This document shows, piece by piece, positions 47,840 to 60,108 of a stretch of DNA of 64,000 bases. Source of the DNA: Prinsepia uniflora (Eukaryota > Streptophyta > Magnoliopsida > Rosales > Rosaceae); contig CM064870.1 in assembly GCA_032719365.1 (NCBI GenBank), positions 46,098,194 to 46,162,193 of the forward strand, written 5' to 3'. A program made the position numbers and the translations under genes. The notes below the pieces were generated by a model. It made no database searches and was not told the DNA's origin. It saw nothing but the letters and a program-made list of their open reading frames with translations. How positions within the stretch are numbered: the stretch's first letter is position 1; every line of letters begins with the position of its first letter.

Positions 47840-50800
47840 TGTAACGACCCATCCCGGAATTCGGGATTAGATTGGTAACTAACCATGATTAATGAGGGTT
47901 AATCAGTGATTAGTTGGGTGGAATCGGACGAACGTGGCAAAATGACCGTTTTGCCCCTAGTTGTGGGTAAAACGTTGACTTTTAATTCGGGCAGTCAAGT
48001 GGACTTTGAGTGATGACCGTGACGTAGTTTGGGACGTTACGAGTTCATAGACAGGTGGCACGTCCGCTTCGGACGAACATGGTGAAAGTTATGACGTTCG
48101 GAAGCCCGGGGGCATTATCGTAATTTGGATGAAATAAGGGAAAAAGTTGACTTTTTGATCAGGAGGTCCGATGGCCGAGGGCCAAGGACCGTTAGGAAGG
48201 TCTTGATGCTCCGAGTACAACGACAAGCGGCACGCATGAAACAGACATCGGAGGACCAAGTTACGGGTCACGAAAGATGAGGGGCAATTTGGTAATTTTT
48301 CAACTGAGGGCAAAATGGTAATTTGGCTGCTGCATTTTGAACAGCCGTGAGTGGAACGTTGTTGAACAGAGTGATGATTTGTTTAAGCTTCTTAGTGGTT
48401 TGGGATAGGAATCCTGTGACAATCGTCACTAACAAGGACTGGAATCGGAGGCAATTGAGGGCTGAGTGGGAGGCCAGCATGCCTGGGATGGTGAAGAGCT
48501 GTACTGGGCGTGCAATTTAGAAATAAAAACAGAGTATGGGCAAGAGGGTGAGTTGTGCACGAGTGAGGTTGGAATTGGAGCACTGGGTTTGTTTTTGCAG
48601 TGAGTGGCCTGATTAGTGCTCGGGCAGGCAAGAGTGCGGTGGATTTGGGGACATGAATTGGGGTGGTGTTGAACTGAACAGAGCACGGGTGCCTTGTGAA
48701 TTGGTTTTGGGTCCTTTGCGGGAAACAAAGAACAGAGTGGGACTGAGTTTCCCTTGGGCTGCTGTGATGGACGGGTTAAACATAGAGAGGGAGAGTGAAT
48801 TGAGAAGTTGGTTCGGGGAGGAATAACTGAGGGAAAAACCAGGGAGAAACTAAGTTGGGAAAAACCGAAGAAAATGGTGGGAAAATCAAAATTTAATCTA
48901 TGAGTTGAGAGGGCTGAAACAGAGATCAATTGTAGCTTCCTGGGCTGGTGTCGACTGCAACCACGCAAAAATCGAATGGAGGTGGTCGTGTTTTGACCCC
49001 AGACTGGAGTCCAGTTTCTGGGAACGGGTCGTGGTGGAGTCCAGATGGTTAAAGGCTTAAGACCTTGAAATTGAGCTCAGAAACATGTTCTTATGGATCC
49101 TGCGATGCTACGGAGTGAAGAAATTGAAGAAAACGATGAGTATTGCTACACTTCCGGTGATGAACAGTGGACGGCTGTTCGTCGGAAAAGCGAGTTTGGA
49201 GTCGTGGTCATGGAGGTAAGCTCTTGTGAAATTGAGTTCACAATCATCGTCAGGGTGAGTCTACGGTGCTTCCTAACTGATCAATTGAAGGAAGCAGTGA
49301 CTGTGTGATGAATGGGGACTACGAACCCGATTAGGACCCGTATTCGATTGAGCTGGTTTTAGGCCATGACGACGTGAATGAGTAAAACAGAACTTAAATT
49401 AGGATCATTTCGATGCTATCTGAGAGCTTAATTGAAGGAATTAAGTGGATATTTGCAGGGATTGAATCAGGTCCAGTCGCGGGTCGCATACCCGTTTTAC
49501 AGTGGAATCGGGTGAGGATGGTGACCGTTGGAGTTACTGTAGCTGGCGCGTGGGTGTCACGCGCAGCCGCTTGCGGCGGCGCGTGATGGCGCGTGGAAGG
49601 TTTTCTCGTGGTAAGTTCAAGATGACTTTTGCCCTACACAATGTAACGAACATTTTAGCGTTGGTTTCGAAATTTTCGGACACCGTCTCGATGTTATTCC
49701 GAGGGTCCGAAGGTTTAGGTTACATTTTTAATTAACGAATAATTCCCGGAAAATTATGGGAAATTAGTATGTTGTTATTTGACACCTTAGTGACCCGGGG
49801 ATGTGTTTCGGGCAGGATTCGGGTTGTTGGAAAATGTCGGAAACTACGGAACTGCGTGCAGCGCGAAACCGAGCCCTATTGGACGGTGTGTGAATGGACG
49901 TTGCTTTCAAAATTTAATGCATGCATAAATTATTTCTATGATTTTATGATTATGATTATAAGTGGTGATTGATTTTGATTTCCGTATTTATACGTATTTG
50001 ATTCCCGTATTTATACGTATTTTTATTATACATGTGAAATTACACGTATTTTGAGACTATGGTCACTCGTGTGCTTAATGATGGTTTAATGAAAGAAGTT
50101 ATATGAAATGGGTGTAAAATGATTTAAGAAGGTTGTTTATGATTTGCGAGTGTGACTTACGATTTTGACATGTTTTTCGGGAACGTTTCGGATTTGCACG
50201 TTTACGAGATTTCGAGTTATTGTGATTTGATCACTGTTGATATTTGAATCTGGGAATTGAAATGAGACTTGTGATTTTGAGGATTTTAAAAATGGGTTTT
50301 GAGTATGTTTCGATTGGATCGTGATTTTGGTGATTATGATTGTGGTTTGATGTGTTGAAAATGAGATTTGAGAAAGAAGTGATTTCTAAGAATTAAAATG
50401 GATTTGAAAAAGGTGATTTCGGGCTTGATGCTCGGGGCACAAAAGTAACTTTGATTTACGAGATTTCGGTTTTCGAAAATTTAAAGCGGATTCTTGGTTT
50501 GGGTTCGGGATGATGCTTCCGGATGCCAGCTTACGGAATCATTATTGCGAATTCGAATTCGGGAATGAAAAAGGATTTAATAAAGTGATTTGGTATGATT
50601 GTACATGCCCCGTGTGTAATGGTAATTTGATTATGTTTGTGAAGTATGATTTGGGGAATTGAATGGGGAAATTCGGACCATGGGTCCTGTTGTGAAAAAT
50701 GTGATTTTGGGATGGATCCCACGTTGTCGTGATTGATAAACTGTTTTGGGGTTTAAAGACCCGTCGAAAACTGTTTTGGGTTTAAAGACACGGGTGCTAT

Positions 50801-51571
50801 TGTTGGAGCACGTTTTGAGTTTAAAGACTCGGTTAATTGATGACGGGGGAGGGCCCTTAATGAGTTTAAAGACTCGTGAGTTAAAAGACTCGGTTACTGT
50901 GATACCCCCGAGGACTATTGATTATGTTCTGAGTTTAAAGACTCGTTGATATCCCGGGAAGGCCTGTTTATGCGCATGGTTTTGAGTTTAAAGACTCGGG
51001 CGCACTTGATATCCAGCAAAATGATTGACTTGTGATTTATTGAAGATTTCTGATGTTTCAGTTGAGTTGGGCAGTGGCCCGGTATATGGTTTTGGTTTTG
51101 GATCATGTTGTGCATTTGGTTTTGATTCGTGGTTTTGGGCTGCGGCCCGGTGATTATGATTGCGGGCTAAGACCCGATGGTTGAGAAAGGAAAAATGATT
51201 TTGAGGTTCATACGAGTTTTTCCTTATGTTGAAATTTGATACACAGTTTTTCTTATGTGGAAAATCTTAACTAATTGCAAAATGATTTTTGTATGCATGC
51301 ATTCGTTTTTACGCGGAGGGTAAAAACGTTTGTCGTAACTGTTTTGCTAAACTGATTTATTTTTGTGCACACACACCTTTTGGTTTTTATTGACCCTCCA
51401 GGTCGTGGCGCGTTGTTCGAGGTTGTACGAGGGGCGGAGGCATAAGTAAGTACGTGTGGCTATCCCTGGTTTGGCAAGTACTGAGGGTAACTCGGGATTT
51501 TCAGTCATCTTGCCAGACGGGAGCAGGACCGGGCACGGTTATCAATGCCCCTTTCGGGGACCGTCCTATCA
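47840..51571 (+). mobile_element. Solo LTR K (plus), TSD TTACA/TTATA
   Basis: It starts TGTAACGACCCATCCCGG and ends GGGACCGTCCTATCA, 3,732 bp. The flanks TTACA (47835-47839) and TTATA (51572-51576) form a TSD with one C/T difference, fitting age. It contains the duplicated 5' module (47940-48290), the GGCGCGTGGGTGTCACGCGC hairpin (about 49545-49565), GTTTAAAGAC hairpins (50748-51005), GGGC-type hairpins (51068-51180) and ATGCATGCAT (51293). The 179-codon minus-strand frame at 48429-48968 is not conserved in related LTRs and is not called. Confidence 0.85.
50748..51005 (+). repeat. GTTTAAAGAC hairpin array in LTR K
   Basis: About seven copies, mixing GGGTTTAAAGACCC, GGGTTTAAAGACAC and GAGTTTAAAGACTC forms, are spaced by G-rich linkers. 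A similar array is in LTR J at 51815-51995. Confidence 0.85.
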
Positions 51572-51814
51572 TTATACGTTTTGTGTTTTGTTAATGATTT
51601 GATGATATGATATTGGGTTTGAAAGTGAATTCGGCCGTAAGTCCCATTTCGATAAAATATGATTTCAGATTTCGGTTTAAATGTGATTTTGGATGGATTT
51701 GTGGATTTGGATTCTGGTTTCGAAATGATGATTTCGAATATGGATTTGGAAATGGATTTGTGGATTTGGATTTGATAAAATGGTTTTGATTTTGATTTAC
51801 TGGATTTGGATTTG

Positions 51815-51995
51815 GGTTTAAAGACCCGGTGATTGATTGTGACGGGGGAGGGCCCTATATGTGATTTGAGTTTAAAGACTCCGTTATTGATTTCCCCTGA
51901 GGCCTGTTATTGAGTTTAAAGACTCGTTGGTTACCCAGGAAGGCCTGATTGAGTTTAAAGACTCGGATTGATATTGAGTTTAAAAACTCGTTGAT
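51815..51995 (+). repeat. GTTTAAAGAC hairpin array in LTR J
   Basis: One GGGTTTAAAGACCC copy is followed by four GAGTTTAAAGACTC copies and one decayed GAGTTTAAAAACTC copy. Linkers such as GGCCTGATT and ATCCAGCAGG also occur in LTRs C and K. Confidence 0.85.
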
Positions 51996-53242
51996 ATGAG
52001 ATCCAGCAGGTTCGATTGATTAATGGAAATGTGCTTCGGATTTACGTGATATCATGATTGGTTTCATATGGTTTTCAGATGTTTTGGGCAGTGGCCCCAA
52101 ATGATTGGATTTATGGTTTTATATGTGATTTGGATTTACGGATTTTTGGGCTGAGTTCCCGTATTTGATTTGACTTGATGGTTTTGGGCTAAGACCCGGG
52201 ATTAGAGAAAAGGAAATGGTTTCTGGTTTTCATAAATGGTTTTATTACATTAGAAATGAAATAGTTTTCGAATGCATGCATTGGTTTTTACGTGAAGGGC
52301 AAAAATGTCTTTTTCTGTAAAATGTTTTATAAACTTATTTATTTTCGTCCACTCACAGTCTTTTTTGTTTTTGATGCCCTTCAGGTTGATGCGAATGCAG
52401 GCTGTTGGTGAGATCGAGACATTACACTCACACATTCCACTACGGTTCATGCGCACTCTGAAAGGTAGTTGGATGGTTAGCCTGGGTATCCCTGGTCTAG
52501 CTTACATGTTACATAGAGGTTAGACATGTGTCCAGCCTACGTGTCACACGTGGGTTAGATGGGAGCATGCCTCATCCTTGTAATCCCGGGGGGATTGGGA
52601 TGGGGCGTGTCAGAAAAAATGGTTAAACGGGCTTTCGGGTTTGGGATTTTCTCACCTCTCCGTCGTGTCTCCGCTTTGCCTAGCTTCACTGTCACGTCGT
52701 CCTTGTCTTTCTAGCCTCACCCTCAGATGGTCATAGTGGCTAATGAAGGTAGTGACGTGAGGCTGTGGTGTTTGGGTGTAATGGCTGTTCACGGTTTAGA
52801 GGAAAATGAAAGATGATAGATTTGAAGATGATGCACAGTGGGGATGAGAGATGTGAGGAAAAAATGAATTAAATCAAACTCACCAATCAGACATAGATCC
52901 ACCATTTAGGAAAGCCTACTAATGGGATGAGTGACACTTGTCACTCATCCAAGGGCACACAATTAATCTCCCACCAATCAGATTTAAGCATTAATTAATT
53001 CAAATCCCGAGGGGTAAAAATAACCGATTTCTATCCTGTGACCATAACTTCCCCGTCTGACGTCCGATTTCGACGTGCCACCTGTCTACGGACTTGTGAC
53101 GTCCCGATCTACGTCACGGCCATAGATCAAAGTCCAAAAAAAATCCCGGTTCAAAAGTCAACTTTTTCCCCACTATGGGCAAAATGGTCATTTTGCATTA
53201 ATTAATAGAAAATTTCAATAAAATCATGTTCAGGTCGTTACA

Positions 53243-54005
53243 TTTTACTTTCTAAATTTTTATTACGTCCTAAGTTTTTATGCTTAATCTTCAAATTAAT
53301 GCTAAGTGTTTTTTCCCCGATTCCGAGTATTTAAGTTTAGTTTGAAGAGATTTAGTGTTTTTTCCGTGATTCGGAGCATTCAATCAACAACTTAAGGTGA
53401 ATCATATTGTAAGTATTTTTTTCCCGCGATTCGGAGCATTTACAATATGAAGAATTTATGATGGTAATCAAGGTAATAAAGGTAAGATTTCATGATTGGT
53501 TAAGTATGTGCTAATATTGACATGTGGACATGGTAAGTGGATGATGGTGTCACGTGTATATATGTTAAGTAGGAGTAGAGTAAATAATGTTATTGTTGGT
53601 TTGAATTTGCTTACGTAAAAATGTCGGTTTTGTCTATAAAACTAATCTATGGTTTGCAGGTTCAAATTAGCATAAGCATTTAAATTCTTAGTTGTAAAAC
53701 GTAACTTTGGTTGCACACTTTTAAACCCCCTATCTTTAATCTTTCTACTAAACATTTTTAATGTCTTTCAATTCCTCGGTCCAGAATGATCCTTGTTTAC
53801 CAATGCAACATCTACACAAAAAGGGTTCAAAATTGAGCAATGCATTAATTGAGTGTTAATAACTAGACCTTGTGTAAGCGAATCACTCATTCCAAGGCCA
53901 AAGAGAGGAGTTTAGCCCGAGTTCCCCTTTTCTTTCTCCCATCTCTACAAGATTCTTTCCGCTGTTTGGAGAACCTCGTGAATATCCATCCATTCCATCC
54001 ACTTT
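53243..54005. other. AT-rich non-coding segment, first copy of a diverged duplication
   Basis: The part 53243-53600 is related to 55430-55940: both share GCTAA(G/A)TGTTT, CAACAACTTAA(G/A)GTGAAT, a repeated ATTCGG(A/C)GCATTT, TATAATATGAA-type ends and TAAGTAGGAGTAGA. The rest, to 54005, is unique and has no recognisable gene. LTR M begins at 54006. Confidence 0.5.
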
Positions 54006-55412
54006 TGACAGGACCCGTCCCAATCCCACTGGGACCATCCAGGGAAGTGTCCCGCTCCCGTCTGAAAACGACTCCAAACATACCAAAAGTACCCTTACTC
54101 AAATCAAAATACTTCAAATTAAACAGATAACGTTTAAACATAAGAGTTCAGAGTTATATACTATCAGACTAGGGATAGTACAATAAAAAACATGAGCACA
54201 ATAGTCAGATTACATAATTAGTGCTCAACCTACCCACTTGGGGTGTGTAGGTGCACAACGAACTAGACTAAGCCTCGTCATTCGTATCCTCCTCTAATTA
54301 CGTGGCATGGCCTGGATGGGTCAGTAAAACATTAAAAAGTTAGTGGGCCAAAAATAAACAGTTTATAAAACCAATTTAATAATATAATAAATCATAAGGT
54401 TTTACCCCTCCGTTTTCCAAAACTTGCATGCATTGAAGTAAACATAGTATCATAATAGAATCATAATCACAGAATCATATAATAATCGAAAAGGGAAAAC
54501 CAACATAATAGTACACTGTAAAACCCAACCCCGACACCCTCGATGCCTAATAATGATGTCACGGTTCTAAGGCTACGCATTGCCACTCAGAGTCTTGGGA
54601 AAAACTGGGCCTCTCGGGTTTCATGGCTTACCTTCGTCGTGTCGCCGCCGTGGGTTGTGTTGACTATCTCTCCGTCCTCCTGAGGTCCTAACAGTCTCAG
54701 CCCTATCTTGGTTCGAGTCGAGGAGACGAGGTTGTGTGGTTTGGGTTTCCTGGATCCAACAGCTCGTCTCGGGTTTGGGTTGGTTTTTCTGGGTTTGCAG
54801 ACAGAGGGAAGGTGATGAGGGTCGGCTGATGATGGAGATGCAGGCGATAAGGACGGTGGTCATTTGGGGGTCTGAACATGGTTAGGCCGTGTGTTTTCTC
54901 ATGGTGAAATGGTTTGTGCGAGTGAGAGGGAGAGTGATCGTGCAGATAAAGGGGAAAAGGCAGACAGAAATGAACGGTCCAGATTAAATGGGGCAGGAAA
55001 TGGATGGCTGGGGTGATTTGAGGGAAAAGAGAATAATTAAAAAGGGACCAATATGTGTAGACCCAGCTTTTTGGGAATAGTAATCTCTAGGATGAGTGAC
55101 ATTTGTCACTCATCCGACGGTTCAGATTAATTCTAGGGATTTGCACAGATTTGAATATTTTAATATTATTTTAAGTTTGCTCTCCGTTCGTAAGTTTCGC
55201 TAAAATCTCTTCCGTGACCATAACTTCTTCATACGAAGTCCGATTTTGACGTGCCGCCTGTCTGCGGATTCATGACGTTCCGATCTACGTCACGGTCATG
55301 GGTCAAAGTCCTAATTATTTCCCGAGTCAAAATTCAAAGTTCTCCCCCTTTAGGGGTAAAATAGTCATTTCACAATAAAATAAAAATAATAACAAAGGTT
55401 CGGGTCGTTACA
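54006..55412 (-). mobile_element. LTR M (minus), short, internally deleted
   Basis: Its ends, TGACAGGACCCGTCCC at 54006 and CGGGTCGTTACA at 55412, are those of the large LTR set, but it is only 1,407 bp. The left part matches the 3' portion of LTRs E/F up to the GGCTACGC...TGCCACTC region. It then jumps directly (about 54595) to the 5' portion, lacking the middle with the GCGCGTG and most hairpin blocks. The flanks ACTTT and CTGCG are not a TSD. Confidence 0.7.
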
Positions 55413-55945
55413 CTGCGTCACAGACTGTTCATGGATTCCAAAAGTGTAACTATACTTCATTTATCTAAACTCTTGTATCTATTCTTGGTTATGTTTATAA
55501 TTCAATTTCTATTTGATTATTTCTTGTTTGAACACAATAATAAATTAAATAGACAAGTCTTGGTTTTCTTCTTCTAACACATGTAAACATTTAAATTTAA
55601 TCTCCATGTGTTATCGTTTATGAATGTTAGTAACTTCATATGTTTTAGTGCTTGATACTTCAATTTAACGCTAAATGTTTATTCGTTATTCGGTGCATTT
55701 AGAATAAGATTGAAGAGTGCATTTAGTCAACAACTTAAAGTGAATTGTTTTGTAAGTGTTTTCATGTTGTTCGGCGCATTTATAATATGAAAAAATTATG
55801 AAGGTAATTGAGATTTAGAATTTATGATTGATTTAATGTGTGCAGGTGTTAGTGCGTAAGCAAGGTAAGTGGATGAAGTGATCACATATATAAAGATTAA
55901 TTAGGAGTAGATTCAATTCATCCTCTATCTCTCTCTATCTATCTA
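55413..55945. other. AT-rich non-coding segment, second copy of the diverged duplication
   Basis: Related to 53243-53600 over most of its length, with many small gaps. It ends in a CTATCT run, of which ATCTA (55941-55945) should be one TSD copy of the gypsy element. No reading frame or RNA gene is visible. Confidence 0.5.
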
Positions 55946-56439
55946 TGACAAGACCCACCCTCGATAACCGGGACGAACCCTGCTCTCGTCTGACAATCAC
56001 ACTCAAAAGCCAAAATAACCTCAAAGCAACCTTAAAGCATACATTGTTAGACCAGGGAGAAGTTATAATATAACTAGTCAACATTAATACAGAGAATAGT
56101 AACAGTACTTGATAAGAACAAAAGTCCTACTGTGAGCTGACTAAACACGCAACAGAAAACTCTATGCCTCTGCCTCTGCCTCGACGTTAGCTCCGACGCT
56201 TGCACCATGACCTGGAGGGTAATTAAAAACCAGAAAAGTGTGAGTGGACTAAAAAGAAATAAGAGTTTCAAAAACAGTTTTTATAAACAAACCAGTATTT
56301 TACCCTCCATTTTAAAAATATGCATGCATAACTAAGTATCTGAAACCAACTATATAAACCGTATAATAATCGTTATGGAAACATCATTATTAAAACATGA
56401 AATACAAAATATCATCATTCAATCGAACCTGCTGGATCT

Positions 56440-56660
56440 ATCCGAGTCTTTAAAGTCCCGAGTCTTTAAACTCAATCCAGACCTCAATATAATCCGAATC
56501 TTTAAACTCCCGAGTCTTTAAACTCAACAAGCCTATGAGGGAAAATCATAATATCCGAGTCTTTAAACTCCCGAGTCTTTAAACACAATCCGGGTCTTTT
56601 AACCCAATCCGGGCCCGTCCCCGTCATAATCATATCCGGGTCTTTAAACCTAATAACCAG
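56440..56660 (-). repeat. GTTTAAAGAC hairpin array in the gypsy LTR
   Basis: Seen on the plus strand as GAGTCTTTAAACTC and GGGTCTTTAAACC forms, at least eight copies, some decayed. The order (GAG-type copies then GGG-type copies towards the LTR start) matches the plus-strand arrays in LTRs C, K and J. Confidence 0.85.
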
Positions 56661-56908
56661 ATCCAACAAATCCAATCCAAACCTTTTTTTAAATCATTTT
56701 TAAATCCATGTCCAAAACCGAATTCGAAATTACTATTCTGAAGCCATGCCGGTGTTTAGAACTGTCATTCCGAATCCAAATTCGAAAATCCCTTTTTCAA
56801 GCATTAAAACTAAATCTCGAGTTTAGAAATCTGATTCTAAAACCGAAAATCTTGATTATCAAATCATGTTTCAAAACTCATTTATAATCATTGAAAACCA
56901 ATTATATA

Positions 56909-57484
56909 TGTTGATACCATATCGACCGACCACCCTAGCACAGGTCCCACCAGGACAGGAAGGCCGCCGACCAATCGCCTGATCGGCACCCTCACGGCCC
57001 ACGGCCCGCTGATCGGCACCGTACTGCACTCCCGCCATTCGGCACCTGACAGTGAACAGACGACAGCTGGCTGCGACAGTCTCCTAACCAACTCTGCCAC
57101 ACCAACTCCCTGACGGAGGCAGGTTGGGACTCCAGCTGGCGCCTCCTCCGGATATCCAGGGCTTGTCAGACGGCTCCCAGCCACCAAGCACCACCTGCTC
57201 CCATAACAGTAGCCCACCTACCACAGTTATGGCTACTATAAATACCCTGAAACCCTTCACAAAGGTAGGACACTCAGAACCGACCCAGAGCACTGTGTTT
57301 ACTTGCCTCTCGGCATTCAGATACTAACTTTGGCATCGGAGCCCCTTTGGCCGACACCACACCGGTGTCTAGTTTTGCAGGACCCTTGCCGAATCACGAC
57401 GCCCCCGGCGGGCCCGAGACACCACACGACTGGTCCTAGAACCCCCAGCGGGTCTCATCGAGTTGGTCATTTCAGGATCAAACA
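56909..57484 (+). mobile_element. 576-bp solo LTR of an unrelated family, TSD ATATA
   Basis: TGTTGATACCATATCG...GGATCAAACA with TGTTGA/CAAACA-like ends and exact TSD ATATA at 56904-56908 and 57485-57489. A TATA box (CTATAAATACC) lies at about 57236-57246. The sequence is C-rich and unlike the large LTRs around it. Strand is assigned from the TATA box. It sits inside the 3' LTR of the gypsy element. Confidence 0.85.
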
Positions 57485-59380
57485 ATATATTTAAATCCCA
57501 AAATCATAGCATCGGAATCATAATCAAATCATATCTCGTAAAATGTGCCGAATTACGTATAAATCTAAAAAATGCCTCGTAAAACGTGCAATTATGAAAA
57601 GCATATATAGAATAACCAATAACATAAAATCATATTTAAAACCATGGAACAAGTATATAAAAACAGTTATGCATGCTCGGTTAGAAAATAAAAGTCCACT
57701 CACTAGGTCCGAACGCGTCAATCGCTCTCCGTACACTCCTCGACTATCTCAGGAATATCCCGACCTGTCAAATACCACAATTCCGGGTCACAAACACTTC
57801 ATTAAAGCTCACGCTAAATTCCCCAATTGTTTGGGATTTTTAAATGTAATTGAATTAACCCCTAAATCGTCGGACACGCAAAACTAACCCGAGACGGTGT
57901 CAGATCGACTCAAAACTTGTCCCATAATGTTTGTTACATCGATTAGAGTGAAAACCATGTTGGACACTTCCCCAAAACATCCCCCACGCGCCCTCACGCG
58001 CCGCCCAAAGGGGCTGCGCGTGGGAGCCACGCGCCTGCTACAGTGTCATCGTCAACCTCCAGCCAACCAGGTTCAGACCGGTCCTGTCCAACCGAGTCGG
58101 CAAGGCCAATTTTCACCATTTTCAGTCCATTTCCAGTCCTTTGTTCAGCAGTAGGTTCGTCCTTGAATTTATGATTGATTCCCTTAACAAAATCACGAAA
58201 TAAAACGCTAAACCTTACCTTCCAAACTTCGAACCAAAACTCTGAAATTCCAGTTGCTGTTCTCGGCCACCAGCCGTCTCCCCACGACACTGGTTCGAAT
58301 CCTTAGCTCAAATATAACTTCCTACAACTGTTAGGACTAATAGAACGATTCAACAATGCTCCAAAACCCACGACTTTTGATTTGAACCAAAACTGGAAAA
58401 ACAGGGGAAACCGAACCTCACCTGTTTTCTGGTCTCCGTCGTGGCCTCGTCCGTGACTCTTTGGGTCCAATAAGTGATCCTTAACCTTCTAAACAGTCCC
58501 TCAGACCAAGTTGGATCAATTTGATCGATTGTGGTTCCACCATGACCCACGACTCCCTCTCTGTTTGCACTGAATTTCTCACCCCTCACACTCACATCCA
58601 CACTCCAACCTTTCTTAATCACGATCAACAACTCACTAGAGCGACCCTGACCACTCACTCAAGCCAAAGCACTCACACACACACTCACTGGAAATGGGTC
58701 GATGTTCTTTGTCTCTGTGTTTTCTCATTTGAACGATTAATAGCCAAATAAAATTTGGGTTTAACCGTGAGAGAGAAGGCTGGAAGCCTCTAGGAAGTAG
58801 CCAGGTGTCAAACACCCTGTGGACTCAGCCCAAAATATCCAATCCCAGCTTCCCATATGGCCTTATCTGATTGGACACATTTCCCCAGGTGTTAAAAGAC
58901 CAAGCTGCCCCTGAAAGTCCAAATTACCATTTTAGCCCTCACCTATCTAGACCCATAACTTAATCATCCGACGTCCGATGACGGTGTTCCGCCTGTTGTT
59001 GTACTCAGGACGTCGAGACCTATCTAACGGTCCTCGATTCGCTTGAAAACTAATGGTCAAATAAAAATTCAACAATTTGCTTCTTTTTAACCACATTACG
59101 AAAATGCCCTCGACCTTCCGAACACCATAACTTCTTCCCCGATTCTCCGAATTGGACGTGCCACCTGTCTACGGACTCGTGACGTCCCGAACTACGTCAC
59201 AGTCATCGGTCAACGTCCATTCGACCTGCCAATCAAAAATTCAGCATTTAACCACACTATTCACAAGGGTAAAATCGTCATTTTTATACCAATCTTTTCC
59301 AAATTTATATTTTTTTCCCTTTTTTGAGGTCCGGGTTGTTACAATCTACCTCCCTTAAAAGAATTTCGCCCTCGAAATTT

Positions 59381-59957
59381 AATGGAATAAATAAGGGTAC
59401 TGTTCACTCATTAAGGCCTCGAGTTCCCAAGTTGCTTATTCTACCTGATGATTCCTCCACAATACTTTTACCAAGAGAACCGTCTTCCTCCGTAGCACCT
59501 TATCCTTACGATCTAGAATCGCCACAGGCTGCTCCTCAAAAATCAAATCCTCTCTAAGTTCGACAGGTTGTGCTTTCAAAATGTGAAAGTCATCTCGAAT
59601 GTATTTCCGAAGCATAGACATATGAAAAACATTATGTACCTTAGCTAGGTCTGATGGTAATGCATACCGATAAGCAACAGGACCAATCCTCTCCAAAATC
59701 TCGTAGGGTCCAATGTAGCAGGGACTTAACTTCCCTCGTTTGCCAAACCGTACAATACTCTTCCAAGGAGATAGCTTCAAGAAGACCCAATCTCCTACCT
59801 CAAACTCCAGATCTCTGATCCTACGGTCGGCCTAGCTCTTCTGTCGGTCCTGAGTTGCTTTGAGTCTATCTCTGATCAGTGCAACCTTTTCCTGGGTAAG
59901 GTCTACCAACTCTGAAGTCGTCAATCTCCTTTCACCTACCTCCGTCCAACACAACGG
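59381..59957 (-). pseudogene. gypsy integrase C-terminal domain and chromodomain-like tail
   Basis: Continues the integrase after the Cassandra insertion. It has LTTSELVDLTQEKVALIRDRLK, then FEVGDWVFLKLSPWK, GKLSPCYIGPYEILERIGPVAYRYALP, and HNVFHMSMLRKYIRD. Next comes the chromodomain-type VKVLWRNHQVE...ATWE...YPYLF tail, which in chromoviruses directs insertion to marked chromatin. Stops interrupt at 59832-59834 (before ADRR) and inside the tail (the codon after HQVE), so the chromodomain would not be made. Confidence 0.88.
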
Positions 59958-60033
59958 TGTCACGACCCGGCCCATCTAACACAATATTGTCAGCTTTAGG
60001 CCCAGCCCTCACGGTTTTGTTTTCCGGAGCTCA

Positions 60034-60108
60034 TGGTGCAACTTCCCAGGGGGTCACCCATCATGGAATTGCACCATCCTCAACTCGCTTAACTTTGGGG
60101 TTCCAATC
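60034..60108 (-). other. 5S rRNA-like segment in Cassandra LTR (left copy)
   Basis: Read on the minus strand it has AAAGTTAAGCG (5S A-box), AGGATGG and GATGGGTGACC...CTGGGAAGT (5S C-box) in 5S order. In Cassandra this region is an RNA polymerase III promoter relic. The second copy is at 60461-60538. It is not a functional 5S gene: the 5' half of 5S rRNA is not recognisable. Confidence 0.85.

Larger units (their letters stand above)
37527..52612 (+). mobile_element. Solo LTR J (plus), TSD GAAAA, hosts elements I and K
   Basis: J starts TGTAACATTTCG at 37527 and ends GGGATGGGGCGTGTCA at 52612. The TSD GAAAA is exact at 37522-37526 and 52613-52617. Its own sequence is 37527-38355, 47181-47839 and 51577-52612, about 2.5 kb. 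The middle piece carries a GCGCGTG-like block and GCATGCAT. The last piece carries GTTTAAAGAC hairpins (51815-51995), GGGC-type hairpins (52084-52200), ATGCATGCAT (52273) and GTCCACTCACA (52349). Confidence 0.88.
37121..53242 (-). mobile_element. LTR L (minus), broken, hosts LTR J
   Basis: The blocks 37121-37526 and 52618-53242 read as one minus-strand LTR on either side of J. Its start (TGTAACGACCTG read on the minus strand) is at 53242. The right block carries the TGCCACCTGTCTACGGACTTGTGACGTC module. The 3' portion is missing: at 37120 it abuts the end of LTR H, and nothing matching an L 3' end is found left of element H. A deletion that also removed the 5' half of H would explain this. Confidence 0.6.
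55946..59343 (-). mobile_element. 3' LTR of the gypsy element, with inserted solo LTR
   Basis: It starts (minus strand) TGTAACAACCCGGACC at 59343 and ends GGGTGGGTCTTGTCA at 55946, about 2.8 kb without the 576-bp insertion. It carries the two-copy 5' module (58900-59260), the GCGCGTGGGAGCCACGCGC hairpin (58015-58033), inverted GTGAGTGGACT/AGTCCACTCAC boundaries (57690 and 56240), and GTTTAAAGAC hairpins (56440-56660). Confidence 0.9.

Noticed and set aside
48429..48968. 179-codon minus-strand reading frame in LTR K
   Set aside because: Low-complexity Ser/Pro/His composition, no match at the equivalent place in other LTRs, and it lies wholly in LTR sequence.
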